Positions 9,070 through 19,257 of a stretch of DNA of 49,690 nt are shown here, in pieces. Source of the DNA: Vulcanisaeta sp. (GTDB lineage Archaea > Thermoproteota > Thermoprotei > Thermoproteales > Thermocladiaceae); the NCBI GenBank assembly GCA_023256215.1, contig JAGDXB010000058.1:6685-56374 (forward strand), in the 5' to 3' direction. Position 1 is the stretch's first letter. Each line of letters begins with the position of its first letter. Made by a program: the position numbers and the translations under genes. Under the pieces are notes generated by a model. It saw nothing but the letters and a program-made list of their open reading frames with translations. It ran no database searches and was not told the origin of the DNA.

Positions 9070-10429
9070 TTACGTGGGATAGACTGTCACTGGTTAATTC
9101 CTGTATCTTTATTGTGTCTACATTATCCTCAATAACACTATTTTCGCCGCCGACCAATAAGACCTTAACTGACCTAAATAGGGTCTTTGCCTTATTGAAT
9201 ACTGATGGATCTATATTATCGTCCTCTCCATCGGTTATTATGACGAGTTTGTAATCCTTTAATGATGGCTTCTCGGTGGCGTCCTGAATTGCTGACCTGA
9301 CCGCATTCGTTATGTCCGTGCCCCCCAATGGTATTAGTGAGAGGAGCATCCGTATTATATCCTTCTTATTAACTAGCATTGGGTAGACTTGCTGGTCGAA
9401 GAACCTAACGACTAAACTACCACCTTTCATTGCCAATATCACCGCTAATGCCGTAGCCCACGTTATCTTACTAACTGCCCCTACCTCAAATATGTTTATG
9501 TTTACTGTATAGAACATGGACCCACTCTTATCAATCAACATGTATATCTTTGGTCTCCTGACGGCCCTTCTCTCTCTAACTAGCACATTACCCATGGCGA
9601 GCTTGTATGCAAATACTGGTTTTGCAAATTTCATGAGCATTCTCTCACTTGGTATCATGTCCTTGAGCTCGGAGGCTTTTGTCATCCTCTTTACACCGCC
9701 TATTGTGCCCACCCTCTCAGCATCTACGTCCTCAATAGTATCGACTACGTACCTGGTATCTACTATTAATTTAATGAGGGAGTTTAGCATCGAAATGAGC
9801 CTTAGTCTGTATGGATCTATATCTGTGCTAAGCAGTATATCCGCTATTTCATGCCCAACGGACTCCCCAAAGAGCATCTTTACCTTGTTAACTGTGTCGC
9901 TTACCTTCTTCATGTTACCAACATAGAAGTTTATTAGGGACTTTATCTCCCGCTCAAGGTTCATCCTACTTTCCCTATGAGAGCTGCTTCTTTGGTCCAT
10001 GGCCGACTCAACCATTTGCCTAAATGATTCATTCCTATCCATCTTACTTAGGATGCTGTTGTATACCTTGAGTAGCTTAAGCGCCATTACTCTCGATAAC
10101 CTGCCATTTAGTCTTGTTATCCTGGAAATCTCGTTATAAGCCTCGCTTCTTATGTATGTTGATACCACGAACCTCCATATGGACGTCTCCATATCCTCAT
10201 TTTCCCTGGGCATTCTCAGGATTGGCTGCCTATAATGCACATAAAATGAGTCAGCAAGGGCCTCTTGTTTCATTTTATCTATATAGCTTATTGAATGCCT
10301 ACGTGCTTCAATGAGAACCTCCCTTATCCTATACTTGGTCAGTGGTTCCTCGTAATCAACGTTGGCTAGGACGCCAGGCACTAATATCTTTGTTCGTAGG
10401 TTCCTAATAAAGCTTATTTGCTTATTCAA
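9056..10429 (-). CDS. VWA (MIDAS) domain protein
   Basis: IYMLIDKSGSMF MIDAS, PLGGTDITNAV, IITDGEDD. Confidence 0.75.
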   Translation of the reverse strand: MNKQISFIRNLRTKILVPGVLANVDYEEPLTKYRIREVLIEARRHSISYIDKMKQEALADSFYVHYRQPILRMPRENEDMETSIWRFVVSTYIRSEAYNEISRITRLNGRLSRVMALKLLKVYNSILSKMDRNESFRQMVESAMDQRSSSHRESRMNLEREIKSLINFYVGNMKKVSDTVNKVKMLFGESVGHEIADILLSTDIDPYRLRLISMLNSLIKLIVDTRYVVDTIEDVDAERVGTIGGVKRMTKASELKDMIPSERMLMKFAKPVFAYKLAMGNVLVRERRAVRRPKIYMLIDKSGSMFYTVNINIFEVGAVSKITWATALAVILAMKGGSLVVRFFDQQVYPMLVNKKDIIRMLLSLIPLGGTDITNAVRSAIQDATEKPSLKDYKLVIITDGEDDNIDPSVFNKAKTLFRSVKVLLVGGENSVIEDNVDTIKIQELTSDSLSHVIRKI

Positions 10430-10433
10430 GTCA

Positions 10434-11513
10434 TTATATATTATATAGATTCAGCACCAGCTGCTCAAGCAATCCTCTTAATGTGCCGAAGACTCTCTCG
10501 TAACCCATATCAAGTACTAGATAAGCAATGTCATTGAGCATTACTAAAGAGTAGATTAGGTAGAACCAACTCAGCAATTTTATTCCTCGCGCCAATACCT
10601 GCATACCAAGCAATTTATTACCTCTATGAAGCACCTTGGCTATAATGTCATTATCTACAGCCCTGTAGGATATCCTTGACGAAGACAAATCCCTAAACAC
10701 ACTACCTAATTCCTCCCTCGTTAACCCTATCGTCATGAATGACCAATTATTTGAAAATCCAAGCTCCAACCGTGGCATTAAGGGTAACGTATTTATGACG
10801 CCCAAATCCCTCAGGGCCATCAACTTTCCCATAATTATTAGTTGGTAGTCCCTATTAACAACGTATTCAATACCACTTAGTGAATCTCTCATTACAAAAG
10901 ACCGACCTAGTAATTCATTATTTACACCAATCTTACCAATGATAGGCTTAACCACTTCATAATCTGTTGATAGGCACTCCTGTGCATCCTGAGCCCTATT
11001 AATGGGTACGGACTTCAGGACATCGTCATCCAGCACCAGCGCCGATTTTGTGTCAACAGAACCACCTACATCGGCTATTAAGAGTAGCAACTCAGTATTT
11101 TTACCTGCATCCCTTCCCTCAATCAAATACTTACCTTGCAGCGACTTAATACTATACACGCTTATACACCTGCCAGAACTTGCTGGATATATTTCCGAAC
11201 CAATTATTACCTTATCGTAATTATCGTATTCCCCATTCGTTAGGATTATCCTATTCTCGTCTATGGTTATTGATTGTAGCTTTACGTTCCTTATCCTTAT
11301 GCCCAGTATGTCTTCGAGATACCTCCTAGTGAATAACCTGGTTGATTCACGGTTAACAATATTAAGAGACACATGCGGTAGTAGGTCTGCTATTACTACG
11401 TCGTTCTGCGACTCCGTGAATATCGTTACTTCGTGTCCGTTCTTAGCCATGTACTGTGCGTAGATTGCAGTTCCTGGATTTAGTCCTGCAATGGCTATTT
11501 TCATTGAGGGCAT
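10434..11513 (-). CDS. Divergent Rossmann-fold flavoprotein/NADH-oxidoreductase-like protein
   Basis: N-terminal IAIAGLNPGTAIYAQYMAKNGHEVTIFTES and DKVIIGSEIYP. Confidence 0.5.
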   Translation of the reverse strand: MPSMKIAIAGLNPGTAIYAQYMAKNGHEVTIFTESQNDVVIADLLPHVSLNIVNRESTRLFTRRYLEDILGIRIRNVKLQSITIDENRIILTNGEYDNYDKVIIGSEIYPASSGRCISVYSIKSLQGKYLIEGRDAGKNTELLLLIADVGGSVDTKSALVLDDDVLKSVPINRAQDAQECLSTDYEVVKPIIGKIGVNNELLGRSFVMRDSLSGIEYVVNRDYQLIIMGKLMALRDLGVINTLPLMPRLELGFSNNWSFMTIGLTREELGSVFRDLSSSRISYRAVDNDIIAKVLHRGNKLLGMQVLARGIKLLSWFYLIYSLVMLNDIAYLVLDMGYERVFGTLRGLLEQLVLNLYNI

Positions 11514-11535
11514 TACTTAATTTTTCGCTTAAATT

Positions 11536-12711
11536 ATGCCTTTCCTAATGCGAAGGTTGAGTATTAAGTCCGCAGTCGCCTTAGTTGGTGAGGAACTAAG
11601 TCCTGTTAGGGATGTGGTGATTGATATTGCTGACGGTGAGGTCATAGGTATAGGTAAGGTTGCTGGTAGTAATAATGTTATTGATTTAGGCAGTACAATA
11701 CTGATGCCCCAATTAACCAATGCCCATATTCATGTGCTTGATCACTTCCTAATGGGGCTATTCAATAAGTATTATATCGATGACCTGGTGGGTGCACCCT
11801 ACGGATTAAAGTACTATTACCTACGTAGAACTAAACCTGAGTCTCTGAGAGACGGGTTAAGGATTATTTTTCGTAGAGTTAGGAACTACGGCGTTGGCTG
11901 CTTACTATCAATTATTGAGTATGGAAGGATTTTCGCGGACGTTGTTATTGATGAGGCTAAGAGGGCTAGTCTATGCATTATACCTCTGGCTGAGCCAAGT
12001 GTATTTAGGGTTTATGTTAGTCCTAATGAGGAGGAGGACGTTGATGAAGTCTTCGAGGAGGAGGTGAGGTACTTTGTTGAGAAGGGGTTTGGTGTTTCAT
12101 TAATTTCACCGCTTAATTACACCATGGCGGAGCTTAGGCTTGTCTCTAGGTTAGCCGGTTCCCGCGGGTCACTAATTAGTACTCACGTTTCCGAGACCGA
12201 GGATACGCACTCCGATGGTGATTTAAATAGGGCGTTGACTACCTTAATCACTGGTAATTCATTATTTGTTCATCTAACACAATTAAGCAAGGATGAGGTG
12301 CTGAAGTTACCGGCGATGCCTATTGCCCTATGTCCTAGGTCTAATATGGAGTTAGTTGGTAAGTTACCTGAAGTGGGTACCATGTTTAGTAGGGGGTTGA
12401 GACCGATGGTTGGTACTGACAACGTGGCCCTTATAGAACCTGATCCTTGGCAGGAGATGAGGTTATTGAGATTCTTAATTGCTAGAGGCGCTGGTTTGAG
12501 GGCTGTCGATATTCTTAAGATGGCTACTTCGTGGGCTTGGTCGTGGGGTTTTGGCTATATTATAAGGGAGGGCTTGCCTATGAAAGGATTAGCCCTGGGT
12601 ATGTATTATAATGTTAGTGACGATTATGTCCATGAGTACTTATTAACTAGGGCTTCCCCCGGCGATATTGTTTACCTGATTGATGGGTCTGACGTTATGA
12701 AGATTGCCTAG
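11536..12711 (+). CDS. Amidohydrolase-family metal-dependent hydrolase
   Basis: TNAHIHVLDHF, STHVSETEDTH, PRSNMELVG, VGTDNVAL motifs. Confidence 0.8.
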   Translation: MPFLMRRLSIKSAVALVGEELSPVRDVVIDIADGEVIGIGKVAGSNNVIDLGSTILMPQLTNAHIHVLDHFLMGLFNKYYIDDLVGAPYGLKYYYLRRTKPESLRDGLRIIFRRVRNYGVGCLLSIIEYGRIFADVVIDEAKRASLCIIPLAEPSVFRVYVSPNEEEDVDEVFEEEVRYFVEKGFGVSLISPLNYTMAELRLVSRLAGSRGSLISTHVSETEDTHSDGDLNRALTTLITGNSLFVHLTQLSKDEVLKLPAMPIALCPRSNMELVGKLPEVGTMFSRGLRPMVGTDNVALIEPDPWQEMRLLRFLIARGAGLRAVDILKMATSWAWSWGFGYIIREGLPMKGLALGMYYNVSDDYVHEYLLTRASPGDIVYLIDGSDVMKIA

Positions 12712-12713
12712 AT

Positions 12714-14501
12714 TTACGTTATTCTTATTGCCCTAGTTACTGGCGTTCTTGATTTTGGTGTTAATAGTGATATCGTTACGTTAGTGAATCCATTTATCAT
12801 TAATGATTCGGAGGAATTGCTTGGAACCTTTATGCTGTATTCCATGTAGGTCTCGGGTGCTTCGACACCCAACAATAGGTTTGCATCTTTGATCCACCTA
12901 TTACTAATCGTTATTTCCGCATGTTCATTGATACGCTTAATCCTGATTATTATGGAGTCAAAAGCATCATTAACTCTCTTCACGACATAGTACGCCCATT
13001 CACCTACGTGGTTTATATTCACGAATTCCGCCCAATAGTAATCACTATCCAATGCCATTGATAGGCCCATGCGTAACTCGGGATCTTCTCCGAAAACTTC
13101 TTCGTAGATCCTCCACTTATTTATGGCGATCTGCGCCATCGACCAGAGCCTTGTCTGTATATCTGCCCTCTCACTCAACCACTTATTGGGTGATCCTAAC
13201 CATGAGGTTGTCGGTATTTCCTTAATCTCCTCCTGGGCATACCTAATGAGGTCTGATGGTCTTGCTGGGTCTATGTACTCGTCATCCCTTGACCTTGATA
13301 GGTAAAGGAATATTTTCTCAAGGAGTAGTGCTGCGTATGGGTTTGGCGTTGGGAGTATCATCCAATTTTCACCATCTAATGCCATTGTTACGACCCCATC
13401 CCCCACATATTGCCTTCTCAGCATTATCTCTATTATCAATCTACGGGCATTGACATCAGCCTCCTGTATGCTGGATGCCTTATTTAATTGAAAGCTTAGC
13501 AAATCACTCAATGCGGTGTCTCTGAAGAATACTGTTAGGCAATCATGTCTATATACCTTATATAGTGAACTCCTATCCTTAATATTCTCACCTAGGTGGT
13601 AAACACCGTCAAGTACTATGTACTTAATGCCCTCGCCGCATATTATATCTCTCAACTTCTCTGAGAAGTATAGTTCGGGTAACCACATACCAACTGCGTC
13701 AACGCCGAGAACATCCTTTGTAACACCCTTACCAACCTTTAATTCCCATCTGAGTAATTCATCAAGACTAAACCTCTCAATTAAGTAACCGGCTATTGGG
13801 TGAGCTATGAAACTCGTTAGAACCTCAATAACATTCTCCTTAGCCAGTCTGGAATAGGTGCTCAACGCCTCGTTAATCAGCATTACCCTAGAATCCCATG
13901 GACCCACGTACTCAAGGAAATCACCTATATCTAGAAAGGCGCCGTTCTTTATTATATCGTCCCACTGCCACAGTAGGCTTGGGCTTAGGTTATACGTCAC
14001 TGACACCTTATACTTATTAATAAGCCTGGCGTGTAGTAAGTAGGGTCCTGAATCATATATTGGCTGAAACTCTGGGAACCAGGTGTGGTGAAATGCCCAG
14101 GGACTGTGGTAATGACCGTTTGGATAGCGATGAATTGGTTGGTGATTATGGAAGACAAGAACAAACTTTATCGGCCTCTCCGGTTTTTTCACAATCATTA
14201 TTGGCACCCTAGCCTCGTTGTTACAGCACTTGGCAATTATCTCATAAGTTCCCTCATCACTTACCTTTACGTAATCAATAATCTCCGATTCCGGTGGTAT
14301 CACTTGCAACGATCGCTTTGTTATTTCCCTGGAGTCCTTAGTTATTACCAACTCAATGCTTTCAGTGCTTACTAGCCCTCTCACCATTACGCTTATTGCT
14401 ATGTCCTCTCCGGGTTCATATAGCACCTTATTCGTCGTTACTTCTATTGACACCAAATCACCGTAGATCAGTAATTCTATAAGTGCTTTTTGGTATTTCA
14501 A
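12714..14501 (-). CDS. Glycoside hydrolase family 57 protein with N-terminal beta-sandwich-like domain
   Basis: FHNHQPIH, MWLPELYFSE, MALDGENW GH57 motifs. Confidence 0.85.
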   Translation of the reverse strand: MKYQKALIELLIYGDLVSIEVTTNKVLYEPGEDIAISVMVRGLVSTESIELVITKDSREITKRSLQVIPPESEIIDYVKVSDEGTYEIIAKCCNNEARVPIMIVKKPERPIKFVLVFHNHQPIHRYPNGHYHSPWAFHHTWFPEFQPIYDSGPYLLHARLINKYKVSVTYNLSPSLLWQWDDIIKNGAFLDIGDFLEYVGPWDSRVMLINEALSTYSRLAKENVIEVLTSFIAHPIAGYLIERFSLDELLRWELKVGKGVTKDVLGVDAVGMWLPELYFSEKLRDIICGEGIKYIVLDGVYHLGENIKDRSSLYKVYRHDCLTVFFRDTALSDLLSFQLNKASSIQEADVNARRLIIEIMLRRQYVGDGVVTMALDGENWMILPTPNPYAALLLEKIFLYLSRSRDDEYIDPARPSDLIRYAQEEIKEIPTTSWLGSPNKWLSERADIQTRLWSMAQIAINKWRIYEEVFGEDPELRMGLSMALDSDYYWAEFVNINHVGEWAYYVVKRVNDAFDSIIIRIKRINEHAEITISNRWIKDANLLLGVEAPETYMEYSIKVPSNSSESLMINGFTNVTISLLTPKSRTPVTRAIRIT

Positions 14502-14555
14502 TTTGTTAATACGAAATAAGGAACAGTGAGATTTATTAATTCAGAAATTGATTAA

Positions 14556-14804
14556 TTGTACTTTGTGGAGTCTGGTTATGAATCAAAGATAAGAAGTATA
14601 ATGCAGGTCCTGCACTCATTAGCCGCCATTGATAGGGAGCGGGCCGTTAAGCTTGAGGACTTGGCGAGGCTTGTTGGTATGCGTGTTGAGGAGGTTCGGA
14701 GCATTGTTGATAGGCTTAAGATCCTTGGTTATGTAAATACTATCAATGACTCCGTACACCTAACGTCAACTGCAATAATTAAATTAAGTAGCATTTACTG
14801 TTAA
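14556..14804 (+). CDS. Small winged-helix DNA-binding protein
   Basis: RAVKLEDLARLVGMRVEEVRSIVDRLKILGYV HTH; reported start is non-ATG. Confidence 0.55.
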   Translation: MYFVESGYESKIRSIMQVLHSLAAIDRERAVKLEDLARLVGMRVEEVRSIVDRLKILGYVNTINDSVHLTSTAIIKLSSIYC

Positions 14805-14806
14805 TT

Positions 14807-15394
14807 GTGGTTCTTAAGGTACTCCACATAAGCACGGAATACCCACCACATAGGGTAGTTGGTTCGTTGGCATTCCAGGTCAGGGATCTGGTCATAAAGC
14901 TTTCTGAGAGGTATGACGTATACTTAATACACCCGGCCAACTTTGATGGTAATTACCTTGATGGTAACGTTCGTGTGTACACGGTGAGTGATAGGTGGTT
15001 TAGTGATGTCGTTGCCTACATGCACTTCCTGCTTGTTGAGGTCGCATCTAGGGCCCCATACATAGTACCCAGCGACATAGGGCTTATACACGCACATGAG
15101 TGGATTTCCTCGGTTATTGCCAAGGTACTTTCGCAGAGGCTCAATGTACCGTACATAGTGAGTGCATATTCAACAGAACCCATTAGGTCAGGAGGTAACC
15201 TAAGCCTGTTAAGTATGGCGATAAGGGATTGGGAGAGGTACGCCTTCTCCTCCGCATTGTTTGTACTAGCCCATAATAGGCCTACCTATGACTCATTAAG
15301 AAACGACTATGGTATAAACGCGATCGAGGTTAGGACCACGGAGGACATCGAGAAAATATACAATGATATCAGTCACCAACGCGTTCATCAATGA
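14807..15394 (+). CDS. Glycosyltransferase N-terminal (GT-B donor-lacking) domain only; possibly truncated
   Basis: VLHISTEYPPHRVVGSLAFQVRDLVIKLSERYDVYLIHP, IHAHEWISSV; no C-terminal GT-B half follows. Confidence 0.65.
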   Translation: MVLKVLHISTEYPPHRVVGSLAFQVRDLVIKLSERYDVYLIHPANFDGNYLDGNVRVYTVSDRWFSDVVAYMHFLLVEVASRAPYIVPSDIGLIHAHEWISSVIAKVLSQRLNVPYIVSAYSTEPIRSGGNLSLLSMAIRDWERYAFSSALFVLAHNRPTYDSLRNDYGINAIEVRTTEDIEKIYNDISHQRVHQ

Positions 15395-15423
15395 TTCAGT
15401 CCGTCGTCAGATCATCAACAGCA
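15364..15423 (-). ncRNA. C/D-box sRNA
   Basis: Minus strand: C TTGATGA (15412-15418), guide TCTGACGACGGA, D' CTGA (15396-15399), C' TTGATGA (15385-15391), guide ACGCGTTGGTGA, D CTGA (15369-15372). Confidence 0.75.
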
Positions 15424-15512
15424 TAATTAATGCAAGGCGAGACTTAAGGTTTTCGGCTCCCAATACTTCGACCGATTTAATGTTTATTAACTACGCTGGA
15501 TAAAGATATCCA

Positions 15513-16298
15513 ATGTCTAGTGCGGGTTATGAAGGTACATGTAACCCTAAAGATATTGAGGCAGCGGCTGATATATTGACCAAGGCTAAGCATGCAATAG
15601 CCTTCACAGGGGCTGGCATCTCCACAGAGTCGGGGATACCTGACTTCCGCGGACCACAGGGTTTATGGAGACAGTACAGTCCCGAAATAGCCACGATAGA
15701 TTACTTCCTAACGCACCCAAAGGATTTCTGGTTATTCTACAGGATGAGGATGAGCGCACTATTCATAGCCAAGCCGAATAGGGCCCATATGGCACTCGCT
15801 GAGCTTGAGAGGATGGGCATAATAAAGGCCGTGATTACGCAAAACGTCGATGGACTACACCAGGCAGCCGGGTCAAAGAATGTAATCGAACTTCACGGAA
15901 CCATGAAAAGGGCGGTCTGCCTTGCCTGTGGTCGCACTTACCCGATGGATGTCGTGATTAGGAAAATAGATAGCGGCCAGGTACCACCCCTATGTGATGA
16001 ATGCGGTGGTGTGCTTAAACCCGATACTGTATTATTTGGTGAGCCTGTTAAGGATTTTGATAGGGCTAGGGAGCTTGCTTTGATGAGTGACGCCGTATTA
16101 GTTATAGGCTCCTCACTTAGCGTTTATCCTGCTGCGTACATACCAATATTTGTTAAGGAAATGGGTGGTAAGGTTATTATAATAAATATGGAACCAACCG
16201 AGCTTGACTACATTGCTGATGTAATAATTAGGTGTAAGGCTGGCGATGCAATGACTACGCTTCTTAATGAGATTAAATCAAAAATGGGCAATCAATAA
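15513..16298 (+). CDS. cobB: Sir2-family NAD-dependent protein deacylase
   Basis: AFTGAGISTESGIPDFRGPQGLW, TQNVDGLHQAAGS, CxxC-CxxC zinc ligands; TATA-like tttattaa about 26 nt before ATG. Confidence 0.95.
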   Translation: MSSAGYEGTCNPKDIEAAADILTKAKHAIAFTGAGISTESGIPDFRGPQGLWRQYSPEIATIDYFLTHPKDFWLFYRMRMSALFIAKPNRAHMALAELERMGIIKAVITQNVDGLHQAAGSKNVIELHGTMKRAVCLACGRTYPMDVVIRKIDSGQVPPLCDECGGVLKPDTVLFGEPVKDFDRARELALMSDAVLVIGSSLSVYPAAYIPIFVKEMGGKVIIINMEPTELDYIADVIIRCKAGDAMTTLLNEIKSKMGNQ

Positions 16299-16334
16299 TT
16301 GCAAAAATTATCATTAATAAGGTCAGGCCGTGAA

Positions 16335-17507
16335 TTATGAGGGCAGTATCATGGACCATACACCATCACTTAACAAATCACTTAGATGATCCCTAAAGTG
16401 CTCCTCAAGTAGTTTATTAAATTCATAGATGTCATGCTTGCCCAATTTTATCTCCATATAGGCCATGGACTCTGCCATTTGTACAGGTCTCCTTAAATAA
16501 TCGCTTATTAGGTACTTTAGGTAATTCAGTCTCTTGTTTAAATAGTAATTATCGTTGAATATAGTATCTACACTCAATAATGAGTTTATTAACTCGTTCT
16601 TTAACGTATCAATAGCCTTCTCATCAACCGCAGATATCACAAGTTGATAATAATACACCCCAGGTAAGTAATCGCGGTCTATATCCACCGTATATGAAAA
16701 TCCCTTGTTCCTAAATCTTGAGATTAGGTACGAACTTAATCCATTTATTAAATGAAATTCAAGTAATGATGACTTAATAGATATTAAGTATGGATCATTC
16801 ACCGGTATATACCAGGAATATGATAAGTAGGCTGAGTTTATCTGCCTATTAACAATGATAGGTGCGCCCTTACCCATTTCAGGCCTTTTCTTGGTTCTTG
16901 ACCTTCCATCTAGCTTGCTGAATACCTTAACTATATCGTCAATGGGCATATTTATGGGCCCAACAATACTAATTACCATATTATCCGGCGTGTAATAGGA
17001 TTCTAGGAATTCCTCAAGATCCTTTGCGGTCATTGAGGCTATGCTCTCCTCAGTACCTATTATGGGTGCTCCATAGTCACTATCGCCAAATAGAGCCTTG
17101 GGACCAAGATCGTAGATCGAGGTACTTGGGTCGTCATTCCTCATCTTTAACTCAGACAGTATTACCTGTTTTTCCCTCTCGAAATCCTCCTCATTAACTC
17201 TCCTATTGCTGAATATCTTATAAATTAGGTTTAATAGGTTCTTGAATTCGCTCGGTATTATCTCGAACAAGTACATTGTTAATGCACGTTCTGTATATGC
17301 ATCAGATACTCCGCCTAATCCCTCTATTTCTAAATCAATGTTAGGGTAGCCCCTGTAAATTACGTGCTCCGCAAAATGGCTTATACCCCTCTTATCCTTA
17401 TCCTCATAGATAGAGCCTATGTTAACACCAACGGCTATACCAACTGTTGGCAGGTCAACCCTATTTATAATTAGTTTAAGTCCATTGTCAAGAATTAGGT
17501 ACTGCAT
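16335..17507 (-). CDS. M16-family (insulinase-like) metallopeptidase
   Basis: Inverted zinc motif HFAEHVIYRG. Confidence 0.8.
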   Translation of the reverse strand: MQYLILDNGLKLIINRVDLPTVGIAVGVNIGSIYEDKDKRGISHFAEHVIYRGYPNIDLEIEGLGGVSDAYTERALTMYLFEIIPSEFKNLLNLIYKIFSNRRVNEEDFEREKQVILSELKMRNDDPSTSIYDLGPKALFGDSDYGAPIIGTEESIASMTAKDLEEFLESYYTPDNMVISIVGPINMPIDDIVKVFSKLDGRSRTKKRPEMGKGAPIIVNRQINSAYLSYSWYIPVNDPYLISIKSSLLEFHLINGLSSYLISRFRNKGFSYTVDIDRDYLPGVYYYQLVISAVDEKAIDTLKNELINSLLSVDTIFNDNYYLNKRLNYLKYLISDYLRRPVQMAESMAYMEIKLGKHDIYEFNKLLEEHFRDHLSDLLSDGVWSMILPS

Positions 17508-17549
17508 TGCACGTATGATTTGACCAAGGGTAATTTAAACAAAATCCTT

Positions 17550-17888
17550 CTAACAAACTCTCTTACCTACTTGCTCGTCCTGTGGCTTGTCGATGGTTAT
17601 TATCGTTGGGTTTTTCTCATCGCATGTGGCTAGTATCATTCCTTGACTGTCGTAACCAAAGATCTTCCTGGTCTCCAGGTTTGCCACAACAACAACGTAC
17701 TTATTAATTAGGTCCTCAGGCTTGTAGAACTCGGCGAGGCCCGTAATTATCTGCCTTCTCTCTTCACCAATATCCACGACAAGCCTAAGGAGCTTCCTCG
17801 AACCCTGAACCCTCTCGGCATGTATTACCTTACCTACCTTAAGCACAACCTTCTCAAACTCCGCCCTGGTTATTACTTCAGTGGACAC
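17550..17888 (-). CDS. Stand-alone tRNA-binding OB-fold protein (MetRS beta/Arc1p-Trbp111 type)
   Basis: VGKVIHAERVQGSRKLLRLVVDIGEERRQIITGLAEFY...VVVVANLETRKIFGYDSQGMILA. Confidence 0.85.
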   Translation of the reverse strand: MSTEVITRAEFEKVVLKVGKVIHAERVQGSRKLLRLVVDIGEERRQIITGLAEFYKPEDLINKYVVVVANLETRKIFGYDSQGMILATCDEKNPTIITIDKPQDEQVGKRVC

Positions 17889-17968
17889 ATACCTATTGGA
17901 CTGGGCTTACTATTAAGTATTGAGGTATCGTACTAAATGCTTATTAATGAGCCAGTTAAGAATAACTT

Positions 17969-18490
17969 GTGGTTAAGAGGTACTACCTCAGTAATAAGGA
18001 TATTAAGGAGTTGAGCAACGCCGTCGGTGAACTAGGACCCATATTTAAGAATGCCAAGAGCGTTGAAATTTACGAATTAAATGAACTCACAACAATATAC
18101 CTAATAGACAACAAACCACTTGTGGCGAGATTAACAATAAAGAGCGACACAACCCAGAAGGAATACATAATACCACTACTGACGTACTTCTACCTAAACC
18201 CACCATACATACCTAATTACCCATTCGTGGTCGTTGATGATGGGGCCGTACCACACATAGTGAATGGTGCTGACGTTATGAGACCAGGCATTAAGGAGAT
18301 TAATGGCGAGTTCGATGAGGGCGATATTGTGCTCATTAAGGACCTGAAGGGTAGATACATAGCCATCGGTACATCCATGATGTCCGCAGGCGAGATGAGA
18401 AATACTACGAAGGGCAAGGTCATTAAGGTAATTCACCATATAGGGGACAAACTGTGGAACTTAGCTCAGGAATTATTGAAGTCCAAGTAA
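17969..18490 (+). CDS. PUA-domain RNA-binding protein (archaeal MCT-1-like)
   Basis: VVDDGAVPHIVNGADVMRPGIKEINGEFDEGDIVLIKDLKGRYIAIGTSMMSAGEM. Confidence 0.8.
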   Translation: MVKRYYLSNKDIKELSNAVGELGPIFKNAKSVEIYELNELTTIYLIDNKPLVARLTIKSDTTQKEYIIPLLTYFYLNPPYIPNYPFVVVDDGAVPHIVNGADVMRPGIKEINGEFDEGDIVLIKDLKGRYIAIGTSMMSAGEMRNTTKGKVIKVIHHIGDKLWNLAQELLKSK

Positions 18491-19219
18491 TTTGAGTATC
18501 TCGATGAATGACTCATCATCCCTCCTAACCTTATACTCCTTGATCGCGTAACGTAAATCATCTAGATTATTACCTATATTCATTATTGAACGAACGCGGT
18601 TCTGGACGTAGCCCTTACCCATTATTAATGCATTTAATAGCTGTGAAACATTGCTAACCTTACTATTCACACTTGCACTCTCGAAATCAATTATGTAAGC
18701 CTTATTTCCTGAAACAATTATGTGCTCCCTAGACCTACTCAATTCATTATGTGCAAGTCCTATCCTATCCAATCTACGGCATTGCCAAAGTAAATCCTTA
18801 ATGATTAACCTTACGTCATTAGGGCTCGCATAGTTAATATACGTATCGAAGGTTACCCCTTCTATTAATTCCATAACTATGACATTACTCGTATAATTAA
18901 TTAGCCGTGGACCAACACCAACAGAGTTAGCCAGACCTAGGTAATAACCCTCATTAGCTAAGCTCGGTCTTGATGAGTCAAACCTCCTAACCTTACATGC
19001 ATAATAACTATTACCCACAAGACACTTAAACACAAAGCCATTCTGCCCCTTACCCAATAACTTAATGCCCATAAACTCAATACCACCCTCATTGACAATT
19101 CGCATAACGCTTAACTGCGATAGATCACGTATTACCAAACCCACATAACTCTTTGGGCAATTAATACGTTCACAAATCTTAATGAATGGTTCAAAGCCCT
19201 CATGGATCAGCACAACCAT
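18473..19219 (-). CDS. Predicted protein kinase-like protein
   Basis: GKGQNGFVFKC, YYACKVRR, VIVMELIEGVTFD, GLAHNELSRSREHIIV, AYIIDFESA. Confidence 0.75.
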   Translation of the reverse strand: MVVLIHEGFEPFIKICERINCPKSYVGLVIRDLSQLSVMRIVNEGGIEFMGIKLLGKGQNGFVFKCLVGNSYYACKVRRFDSSRPSLANEGYYLGLANSVGVGPRLINYTSNVIVMELIEGVTFDTYINYASPNDVRLIIKDLLWQCRRLDRIGLAHNELSRSREHIIVSGNKAYIIDFESASVNSKVSNVSQLLNALIMGKGYVQNRVRSIMNIGNNLDDLRYAIKEYKVRRDDESFIEILKLLGLQ

Positions 19220-19257
19220 ATGTAATAATTTATTTAAAATACCTAACCTAATTAGTT

